44,013 nucleotides of DNA, taken from contig NZ_JHXW01000016.1 in assembly GCF_000622245.1 (NCBI RefSeq), positions 1 to 44,013 on the forward strand, read 5' to 3'. This document shows positions 1 to 7,010 of this stretch, piece after piece (position 1 is the stretch's first letter; every line of letters starts with the position of its first letter). The DNA comes from Fusobacterium perfoetens ATCC 29250 (GTDB lineage Bacteria > Fusobacteriota > Fusobacteriia > Fusobacteriales > Fusobacteriaceae). A program made the translations under genes and the position numbers. Below the pieces are notes generated by a model. The model saw only the letters and a program-made list of their open reading frames with translations, was not told the DNA's origin and made no database searches.

Positions 1-276
1 GAAATTATATTTTTTAATCAAAAAATTTATTAAAAAGAGCATAAAAAGAAAGATAAAATTTATAAAAAAAAATGTAGTATAACATAAAATATAGAGATTT
101 TTAAATTATAAAAAACATAAGTTAGGGTTATATTTATGAAAGTTATTAAGCACTAAATGATAAAGGAAAAACATAGTGAAAACCATATTTAGGAGTATAA
201 AATCCTATTAAAATCATAGAAGTTCAATACTTATAATAAGAGAGTAGATTCTGTTTGAAATTTTTATATATCCTTT
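1..276. other. AT-rich stretch with no recognisable gene
   Basis: Very AT-rich sequence with no open frame of note, no RBS-start pair that leads to a credible protein and no RNA gene signature. It may be the outer part of the decayed IS91-like element that follows, but nothing proves this. Confidence 0.5.
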
Positions 277-1245
277 CTACTTAAAAAAGTTTTTTCTAAA
301 GAAATTAAATCTAAGAATTTTAATTTTTTTGGTTTTATTATTTTTAGAATAAATATCATATTTTCTAATCATTTTAAAGTGTTTAGGAGTAATATGAGAA
401 ATTAAACGTCCAAAGAAATCTTTTAAAGGAAGAGTAATAAAATATTATCTGGTTTTTGATACCAAAATGTAATGTTTTTAGAATCAAAAAAGTAATTCTA
501 TATTTAGCGATAATTGTTTTTGCAAGATATAGACTAAGATATTTTAAATATTATTAGAATTAACATAAAATCTATTAAGATATTTTCTGTAAGTGATAGA
601 AATTTTATTTTTAAGAGTAATAAAATTATTAGATTTAACGAAAGAAAAAATAATATCAAGAGAACATTTTTGCCAAGATTTTCTAAGAGGTCTCCAAAGA
701 TAAAAATTAAGAAATTTCCAATTACCTTTAATATTGAACCTTTCAAGAGAATAGTAGTATAAATATGAGGATTACAAAATATATCTCTAGAAAAAATATG
801 AATATTAGTGATAACTCTAAAATTATATATCAGTTTTTTTTTAAAGAATATTTAATAGAATAAGTAAGTAGTATCAGAAAGATTTTAAAATAATTTTAGA
901 TTATTAAAGAAAAAATTTCTAATGAAACCAGTAGATAAAGGAAAAATCATACGAATCTGTGAAACATTGAGAAGTTGAGAATTAAGGGAAGAAGCACAAT
1001 TTTCAGTAGAAACTTTACTTATAAGAAGAACAAAATTTAGATTTATAAGAAAAAGGTTGAATAAATTTATGAAGATAAGAAGTACAAAGGAATTAAGAGA
1101 AACTGAACTTAGAAATAGCGCAATGTAAAAAAAATTGATATTGTTAAAAATATTTTTTTCATAAAAGAAAGAATAAATATCATCTCAGTATTCAAAGAAA
1201 TAGAAAAAATATATTTAAGTTTATGTTTATAGAAAGCAAGATTAT
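277..1245 (-). pseudogene. Decayed IS91-family transposase remnant
   Basis: No intact reading frame exists, but minus-strand translation in shifting frames gives recognisable pieces of a Y2/IS91 (IS801/IS1294-like) transposase. In order they are an N-terminal piece LAFYKHKLKYIF, a zinc-binding piece FSYKSKFCSSY in which two of the expected cysteines (FSCKSKFCSSC) have become Tyr, then LLNVSQIRMIFPL corresponding to the family's LxNVxHRHIVFTxP, then FDSKNITFWYQ, and a C-terminal block ITLPLKDFFGRLISHITPKH followed by FKMIRKYDIYSK ending in a stop at 277-279. Frameshifts and stops lie between the pieces, so the element is dead. The family assignment is from remembered IS91-family motifs; element ends are not resolved. 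Confidence 0.72.
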
Positions 1246-1267
1246 TATTCATGAATTATTATATACT

Positions 1268-1297
1268 AAAAAAGCACGATAAAAATCGTGCTTTTTT
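1268..1297. terminator. Bidirectional intrinsic terminator
   Basis: Perfect 13-bp inverted repeat, AAAAAAGCACGAT and ATCGTGCTTTTTT around a four-base AAAA loop, with A- and T-runs on both sides. No intact gene in the window ends here on either strand, so it probably served a gene lost to the left or the start-side flank of the decayed transposase. Confidence 0.8.
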
Positions 1298-1339
1298 ATA
1301 TATTTAGAGTTATTTACTTAAACCATATTTAATATATTT

Positions 1340-1437
1340 TACAATTTGAATTATAATTGTAGGAATAAAACCTAATAAATAAATTATTAGAGTTTTTATT
1401 AGATGGTTATAAATTGATATAAAGTATAATTTATAAC
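1340..1437. promoter_or_regulatory. Two inverted repeats upstream of the sulfoglycolysis promoter
   Basis: Two dyads lie 50-150 bp before the operon's -35 box. TACAATT and AATTGTA pair at 1340-1346 and 1355-1361. A perfect 10-bp arm pair, GTTATAAATT and AATTTATAAC, sits at 1406-1415 and 1428-1437 with a 12-bp spacer. They are plausible binding sites for the operon's ROK regulator or a global regulator. In DNA this AT-rich, short dyads also arise by chance, so the function is a guess. Confidence 0.35.
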
Positions 1438-1487
1438 TTTCGTGTTCTTAAAATGGAAAATAAAAATAAAAAAAAATCAAAAAAATA

Positions 1488-1516
1488 TTGACAAATTAAA
1501 AAAATAGAAGTATAAT
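1488..1516 (+). promoter_or_regulatory. Sigma-70 promoter of the sulfoglycolysis operon
   Basis: Consensus -35 TTGACA at 1488-1493 and -10 TATAAT at 1511-1516 with the ideal 17-bp spacer. Transcription would start near 1523 and leave a leader of about 50 nt. That leader holds a short imperfect dyad, TTAG-N5-CTAA at 1541-1553, a possible repressor site. A perfect promoter suggests control is mainly by repression. Confidence 0.88.
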
Positions 1517-1575
1517 TCTACTAAAGAAATAATTGATTAATTAGATTAACTAAATAAATTTTTGGAGGTTTTAAT

Positions 1576-2253
1576 ATGAAATATTTTTTAGACAGTGCAA
1601 AATTAAATGAAATCGAGTATGCTTATGAGAACTATGGAATTGATGGAGTCACAACAAATCCAAGACATATTATGTTAAGTGGAAAACCATTTTTAACAGT
1701 AATAGCTGATTTAGCAGCTTGGGTAAAAGAAAAAGGAATAGAAGGTTATGAAAAATTCCCTATATCTGTTGAAATAAATCCACACTTAACTAAATGGGAA
1801 GAAATGGTAGAAGAAGGAAAGAAAATAGCTGCATATTCTTCTAACTTTGTTATAAAAATTCCTTGTACAGAAAATGGGTTAATAGCTGCAAGAAAATTAG
1901 AAAAAGAAGGAGTAAGAACTAATGTTACATTAGTATTCTCACCTTCTCAAGCAATACCAGTAGGAAAATTAGATGCTAAATTTGTTTCTCCATTTGTAGG
2001 ATGGAAAGAAAATTCAGGAGATGATGCTCTAAATTATATTTCTGATATTTGTGAAATTTATAGAAAACACAATTTCAATACTGAAATAATTGTAGCAGCA
2101 GTAAGAAATGGAAAACAAATAGCAGAAGCAGCTAAAATGGGAGCACACATAGTAACATGTGGATTAGATGTATACAAAGCAAGTTTTGAACATCCATTTA
2201 CAACATATGGACTAGGAGTATTTACAAAAGCTTGGGACGATACAACTAAATAA
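1576..2253 (+). CDS. sftT: 6-deoxy-6-sulfofructose transaldolase (sulfo-TAL), FSA/transaldolase family
   Basis: A 225-residue class I aldolase of the fructose-6-phosphate aldolase/small transaldolase family, of normal length, preceded by the RBS TTGGAGG. The family start motif GVTTNPR is at residues 24-30 and the Schiff-base lysine is K94 in VIKIPCT. By hand alignment to E. coli FSA, both usual phosphate ligands are changed: Arg134 falls on Trp143 (SPFVGW) and Ser166 falls on Ala176. The normal ...TNPS motif is TNPR. Inferred role: cleave sulfofructose, pass the dihydroxyacetone unit to glyceraldehyde 3-phosphate, and release sulfolactaldehyde plus fructose 6-phosphate. It is first in an operon with a sulfoquinovosidase, sulfoquinovose isomerase and sulfonate exporter, which makes this reading much stronger than a generic transaldolase. 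Confidence 0.85.
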   Translation: MKYFLDSAKLNEIEYAYENYGIDGVTTNPRHIMLSGKPFLTVIADLAAWVKEKGIEGYEKFPISVEINPHLTKWEEMVEEGKKIAAYSSNFVIKIPCTENGLIAARKLEKEGVRTNVTLVFSPSQAIPVGKLDAKFVSPFVGWKENSGDDALNYISDICEIYRKHNFNTEIIVAAVRNGKQIAEAAKMGAHIVTCGLDVYKASFEHPFTTYGLGVFTKAWDDTTK

Positions 2254-2294
2254 GAAGCATTAAAGTTATTATAGTATTTAAAAGGAGATAAAAA

Positions 2295-3152
2295 ATGAAA
2301 ATAGGTTTTATAGGAATAGGACTTATGGGAAAACCAATGAGTACTAATATATTAAAAAAATCAGGAAGACCTTTAATGGTATTTGATTTAAATAAAGAAA
2401 AAGTAGCTGAAATGGTTAGTTTAGGTGCTGAAGAAGCTTCTTCAATAAAAGAAGTAGGAGAAAAATGTGATGTTGTAGTTTCAATGGTTCCAAAAAGTGA
2501 ACATGTAATATCAGTATATGAAGAATTACTTCCAGTAGCAAAAGAAGGACAAATTTTTATAGATATGAGTACTATTGATCCTGAGGTTTCAAGAGAATTA
2601 TCTAAAAAAATAGCAGAAAAGAAAGCTTCAATGATAGATGCACCAGTAGTTAAATCAGTTCCTGCTGCTGAAACTGGAACATTAGGAATTTATGTTGGTG
2701 GATGTAAAGAAACATATGAGAAAGTAAAAAATATATTAGCTTGCATGGGAAATAACATTATTTATTTAGGAGAAAATGGAGCAGGATTAGTAATGAAACT
2801 ATGTCATAATACGTTAGTTTCTCAAATTCAAAATGGTGTTAACGAAATGATAACATTAGCTCAAAAATCAGGAATATCTGTAGAAGAATTTATGACAGCA
2901 GTATCTTATGGAGGAGCTCAAAACTTTTATTTAGATACAAAAGGAAAAGTAATAGCTGAAGGAAACTTTAAAACAGCTTTTTCTGTAGAAAATATGAATA
3001 AAGATGTTAATTTAACATCAACTTTAGTTAAAAAGTTAGGATTAACATTACCTGGTGTAGAAGTAGCTAAAAATGTATATGCACAAGCTATGGAATTAGG
3101 ATATGGAAAAGAAGATTTCTCAGCAACTTATAAAGTTGTAAGCAAAAAATAA
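2295..3152 (+). CDS. 3-Sulfolactaldehyde reductase/dehydrogenase, beta-hydroxyacid dehydrogenase family
   Basis: A 285-residue protein with an N-terminal Rossmann fold (GFIGIGLMGKPM, residues 4-15), the family MSTIDP motif (91-96) and the catalytic lysine K168 in GLVMKLCHN. It resembles E. coli YihU, which reduces sulfolactaldehyde to 2,3-dihydroxypropane-1-sulfonate (DHPS) with NADH. The position of YihU Arg123, reported to hold the sulfonate, is Lys120 here, and the YihU Asn174/Ser178 positions appear as His171/Val175. The substrate pocket has therefore diverged while staying basic. In an anaerobe reduction to DHPS is the likelier direction, but oxidation to sulfolactate cannot be excluded. 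The gene lies 41 bp after the transaldolase with RBS AAAGGAGA. Confidence 0.78.
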   Translation: MKIGFIGIGLMGKPMSTNILKKSGRPLMVFDLNKEKVAEMVSLGAEEASSIKEVGEKCDVVVSMVPKSEHVISVYEELLPVAKEGQIFIDMSTIDPEVSRELSKKIAEKKASMIDAPVVKSVPAAETGTLGIYVGGCKETYEKVKNILACMGNNIIYLGENGAGLVMKLCHNTLVSQIQNGVNEMITLAQKSGISVEEFMTAVSYGGAQNFYLDTKGKVIAEGNFKTAFSVENMNKDVNLTSTLVKKLGLTLPGVEVAKNVYAQAMELGYGKEDFSATYKVVSKK

Positions 3153-3166
3153 ATTGAGGTGTAAGA

Positions 3167-4507
3167 ATGAAAAATTTTAAAGTAATATTTGTACCTATTG
3201 GAGTTCCAACATTTCATTTAGAAAGTGCAAATGATCAATTTAATAAATCAGTAGAAATGATAAAATCAATAACAGATTGTGGAATATATCCAGAAGCTCC
3301 TTTATTATCAATAGATGATTTAAAAGCTTTTATAAAAGGAGAAAATCCAGATTTAGTTATTTTACAAAATACAACTTTTGCTAACTCTGCTTATGCAAGT
3401 GAAGTAGTAAGAGAATATGATTGCCCAATAGTTTTATGGACATTAAGAGAACCAGTAATTGATGGTGGAAGATTAAGATTAAATTCATTAACAGGAGCAT
3501 ATTCTGCTGGAAATCTATTCCATCATACTGGAAGAGAAAAATTTGAATATATTTTTGGTGCTCCAACTGAAGAGTCAACAAAAATAAAAATGACAGCATG
3601 TATAAAAGCTGCTGAAATAAAGAAAGATTTAAGAAGCTTAAATATGGCAAGTATAGGGCATACTCCTCAAGGATTTGGTTTTGGTAGAGGATTAGATGCA
3701 GAATTATTAAAGAATTTTGGAATAAATTTAATTTCTATAGAAGCTAGAGAATTAATAAATAAAGCAAAAGCTTATAAAGAAGAAGAATATACAGATTTAT
3801 TAGAAGAAGCTAACAAAAAAATGGTTGGATTATGTAATACTCCAAGTGAAAATGTAGATAAATTTGTAAGAGTTTATAAAGCTTATAAAGATTTTGTTGA
3901 ACAAAATAATATTAAAGCTATCGCTTCAAGATGTTGGCCAGATTACTTTGTAGAGTATGGAACACCTGTTTGTGGAGCTTTAGCAATGCTTAATGAAAAT
4001 CTAGTAGCAGCTTCATGTGAAGCAGATTTAATGGGAGCTTTATCAATGTATATAGGAATGAAGCTTACAGGAAGTCATGCTTTCTTTGGAGACCCAGTAT
4101 CATTAGATGAAAATAAAAATACAGTTACTTATTGGCATTGCGGAACAGCAGCATGTTCTTTAGCAAGAGAAGATAAAGGAGCTGAAGTAGGTGTACATCC
4201 TAATAGAAAAATCGGTCCAACAATGGAATTTGGATGTAAAGCAGCTGAACATGTAACAGTATTCAGAATAGGAAGAAAACCTAATGGAGAATACAGATTC
4301 TTTATAGCTAAAGGAGAAGCTTTAGATGAACCTAAACAATTCTTAGGAACATCAGTAGTTGTAAAAACAGAAAATAATTCTTTAGAAGTAATAGAAAATA
4401 GTGTAAAAGATGGTTGGGAACCTCATTTCGCAGTTGTTTATGGAGATATAGCTAAAGAATTAGAAATATTAGCAAACTTATTAAATATGGAAGTTTGTAA
4501 ATACTAA
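3167..4507 (+). CDS. sftI: Sulfoquinovose isomerase, L-fucose isomerase-like fold
   Basis: A 446-residue member of the L-fucose/L-arabinose isomerase superfamily of unusual type. Likely metal ligands by family analogy are E285 (in CEADLMG), D309 (FFGDP) and H324 (YWHCG). The body also carries the family-like stretches TLREP (92-96) and RCWPDY (255-260). Within this operon the expected reaction is aldose-ketose isomerisation of sulfoquinovose to 6-deoxy-6-sulfofructose, which feeds the transaldolase. Sulfo-TAL operons described in Firmicutes use this fold at this step rather than the YihS fold. The start is supported by GAGGTG eight bases upstream, and only 14 bp separate it from the dehydrogenase. 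Substrate is inferred from context; fold assignment is firmer. Confidence 0.8.
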   Translation: MKNFKVIFVPIGVPTFHLESANDQFNKSVEMIKSITDCGIYPEAPLLSIDDLKAFIKGENPDLVILQNTTFANSAYASEVVREYDCPIVLWTLREPVIDGGRLRLNSLTGAYSAGNLFHHTGREKFEYIFGAPTEESTKIKMTACIKAAEIKKDLRSLNMASIGHTPQGFGFGRGLDAELLKNFGINLISIEARELINKAKAYKEEEYTDLLEEANKKMVGLCNTPSENVDKFVRVYKAYKDFVEQNNIKAIASRCWPDYFVEYGTPVCGALAMLNENLVAASCEADLMGALSMYIGMKLTGSHAFFGDPVSLDENKNTVTYWHCGTAACSLAREDKGAEVGVHPNRKIGPTMEFGCKAAEHVTVFRIGRKPNGEYRFFIAKGEALDEPKQFLGTSVVVKTENNSLEVIENSVKDGWEPHFAVVYGDIAKELEILANLLNMEVCKY

Positions 4508-4536
4508 AAAAGAAAAAAATAGAAGGAGATATCATT

Positions 4537-5205
4537 ATGTTAAATAAATTAAAAGAATTAAATGAATTTCCTATCTACTCTTGTAATGATAAAGAATTTA
4601 AAGAATTTGGACAAGTTATTACAGGATATAACTTTGAGGAATTAGTAGAGTATGCTGAAAAGCATACTCCTATTCCTGAAGTAGGAAATATATATATAGC
4701 TTCAGATTCTGAAATGGAAAAATTATCAGTTTTTGAAGAAGTTAAAACTAATTTATATGGAGATATGGACATACAATTTGGATATTGTAATGGAAATAAT
4801 TCTTTATTAAATGGTTTAGAATATCATAAAGGAAGCGAAGTTAATATTGCTATAACAGATTTAGTATTATTATTAGCTCATGTAAAAGACATAGAAAACG
4901 GAAAAATAGAAAGCTCAAAAGTAAAAGGGTTCTTTATACCAAAAGGAACAGTTATAGAAGTATATCAAACAACAATGCATTTTTCTCCGTGTAAAGTAAG
5001 TGATGATGGATTTAAATGTATTGTTATATTACCTAGAGATACAAACACAGATATAGATTTAAGTAAGAAAATAATTATATTTGAAGAGGATAAATATTTA
5101 TTTAAGAGAAATAAATGGCTATTAGTACATAACGATAAACAAGATTTTATAAGTAGAGGGGCTTATGAAGGTATTGTAGGGGCGAATTTAAAAGTTAAGT
5201 ACTAA
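4537..5205 (+). CDS. DUF4867 cupin-like protein of the sulfoglycolysis operon
   Basis: A 222-residue soluble protein recognised as the DUF4867 family, of uncharacterised function. Conserved-looking blocks are FGYCNGNN (81-88), LEYHKGSEVNIAITDL (94-109), VIEVYQTTMHFSPC (139-152) and VILPRDTN (163-170). H97, E101, E141 and H148 are spaced like the metal ligands of a cupin barrel. No aldose-1-epimerase (YihR-like sulfoquinovose mutarotase) gene is present in the operon, so a sugar mutarotase or isomerase-assisting role is a reasonable hypothesis, but only that. It has a strong RBS (GAAGGAGAT) and follows the isomerase by 29 bp. Confidence 0.72.
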   Translation: MLNKLKELNEFPIYSCNDKEFKEFGQVITGYNFEELVEYAEKHTPIPEVGNIYIASDSEMEKLSVFEEVKTNLYGDMDIQFGYCNGNNSLLNGLEYHKGSEVNIAITDLVLLLAHVKDIENGKIESSKVKGFFIPKGTVIEVYQTTMHFSPCKVSDDGFKCIVILPRDTNTDIDLSKKIIIFEEDKYLFKRNKWLLVHNDKQDFISRGAYEGIVGANLKVKY

Positions 5206-5239
5206 AAAATTTTAAAGATTACATATATAGGGGGTAAAA

Positions 5240-6985
5240 ATGTTATTGACGGTTGTTTCATTTATATTTTTTACAGCTTTAGTTGCTGTAATTTCGTGGT
5301 GGAAAACAAAAGAAGAAAAATTGGATACAGCTGATGGGTACTTTTTAGCTGGAAGAGGATTATCTGGAATAGTTATTGCAGGGTCAATGCTTTTAACAAA
5401 TATATCTGCAGAACAAATAGTTGGTCTTAGTGGTCAAGCTTATATGAAAAATATAACAGGAATGGCATGGGAATCAACTGCTGCAGTAGCAACAATAATG
5501 TTGGCAGTATTTTTCTTACCTTATTATTTAAAAAGAGGTTTTACAACAATGCCTCAATTTTTGGAAGAAAGATATGATTCTACAACAAGAAAGTTAATAT
5601 CAATGCTTTTATTAGCAGGATATGTATTAATTTCTACACCAGCTGCTTTATATGCTGGAGCTGTTGCTTTTAACCAAGTTTTTGACTTAGAAGCTATTTT
5701 GGGAGTAACATATGTTCAATCTATTTGGATTTTAGTATGGACAATAGGAATAATAGGAAGTATTTATGCTGTATTTGGAGGACTTAAAGCTGTTGCAGTA
5801 TCAGATACTATTAATGGGATAGGATTAGTAGTTGGAGGATTAGCAGTTCCTTTCTTTGGATTATTATATTTAGGAAAGGGAAATATAGGAAATGCTTTAA
5901 ATCAAATTACAACAACTCATTTAGATAAGATAAATGCAATAGGAGGTCCAACAGACCCAATACCATTTGGAACAATCTTTACAGGTATGGTTTTTGCTAA
6001 TATGTTCTATTGGTGTACTAACCAAGTATTAATTCAAAGAACTTTAGGAGCAGCTAATTTAAAAGAAGGACAAAAAGGGGTTTTACTTTCTGGATTTATG
6101 AAAATATTAATTCCTATAATAGTTTCTTTCCCTGGAGTTATAGCTTTCCATATATTTGGAGAAAGTGCAAATTTAGGAGATGCTGCATATCCAAAATTAG
6201 TTGCAACAGTATTACCTAAATCTTTAGTAGGATTTTATAGTGCAGTAATATTTGGAGCTGTATTAAGTACATATAACTCTTTATTGAATAGTGCTGCTAC
6301 ATTATTCTGTTTTGATGTTTATAAACCAGTAATTAATCCAAATGCATCAGATGAAAAATTAATAAAAGTAGCAAAACAAGTTGGAACTTTCTTAGCTATA
6401 TTTAGTATGAGTGTAGCTCCATTCACAATGTATGCAAAAGGTGGATTATTTGAAGTAATGAGAAGATTCACAGGTTTCTTTAATATACCAACAATAGCAA
6501 TAGTTTTAGTAGGATTATTCTCTAAAAAAGTTACAGCTTTAGCAGCTAAGACAGTTGTAATATTCCATTTAATAGCTTATACAATATTAATATTTATTTT
6601 AAAAGTAAAATTAAATTATGTCCATGTAATGGGATTATTATTTGTAGTGGAAGTAATTTTAATGCATATTATATCTGCGATAAAACCAATTGAAAAAGAT
6701 TATGAGGAACCAAGAACTAAGCCATTTGTTGATATGAAACCTTGGGCAAAACTACCTCTTGTATCAACTTTATTAATGGGATTATTAGTATTTATTTATA
6801 TCTTCTTATCACCAATAGGAGTTGTGTCATCTATAAAAGGAGAAAATTTAGTAGGACCTAACTTTAAATTAGCTATGTTAGCATTAGTAGTAGGTATGGG
6901 AATTTTCTACAAAGTTATGGACATGAAAATTAAACATTCTCGTTTCCTAGCTGAAATAGAAGATTTTAGTGAGGAAAAAAAGTAA
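5240..6985 (+). CDS. Sodium:solute symporter (SSS family), probable sulfoquinovose/sulfoquinovoside importer
   Basis: A 581-residue integral membrane protein with about 13-14 hydrophobic segments, typical of the SSS/SLC5 family. It has the characteristic early sequence DGYFLAGRGL (residues 33-42) followed by the TM-region sequence LLTNISAEQIVGLSG. Inferred role is sodium-coupled uptake of sulfoquinovose or its glycosides. E. coli uses the GPH/MFS-type YihO and YihP for this, so an SSS carrier here is a different solution. It is preceded by the RBS TAGGGGG and lies 34 bp after the DUF4867 gene. The true start of the following gene falls 25 bp after its stop. Substrate rests entirely on context. 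Confidence 0.8.
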   Translation: MLLTVVSFIFFTALVAVISWWKTKEEKLDTADGYFLAGRGLSGIVIAGSMLLTNISAEQIVGLSGQAYMKNITGMAWESTAAVATIMLAVFFLPYYLKRGFTTMPQFLEERYDSTTRKLISMLLLAGYVLISTPAALYAGAVAFNQVFDLEAILGVTYVQSIWILVWTIGIIGSIYAVFGGLKAVAVSDTINGIGLVVGGLAVPFFGLLYLGKGNIGNALNQITTTHLDKINAIGGPTDPIPFGTIFTGMVFANMFYWCTNQVLIQRTLGAANLKEGQKGVLLSGFMKILIPIIVSFPGVIAFHIFGESANLGDAAYPKLVATVLPKSLVGFYSAVIFGAVLSTYNSLLNSAATLFCFDVYKPVINPNASDEKLIKVAKQVGTFLAIFSMSVAPFTMYAKGGLFEVMRRFTGFFNIPTIAIVLVGLFSKKVTALAAKTVVIFHLIAYTILIFILKVKLNYVHVMGLLFVVEVILMHIISAIKPIEKDYEEPRTKPFVDMKPWAKLPLVSTLLMGLLVFIYIFLSPIGVVSSIKGENLVGPNFKLAMLALVVGMGIFYKVMDMKIKHSRFLAEIEDFSEEKK

Positions 6986-7010
6986 AGAACTAGAAAAACT
7001 AGGAGGAAAA

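Noticed and set aside
534-746. A 70-codon hydrophobic ORF on the minus strand
   Set aside because: It lies inside the decayed IS91-like transposase in a non-native frame; Leu/Ile-rich composition is what AT-rich DNA gives by chance.
6969-7010. Longer N terminus for the sulfoquinovosidase
   Set aside because: It has no RBS, overlaps the symporter end and adds 14 residues not typical of YihQ; ATG 7011 has AGGAGG at ideal distance.
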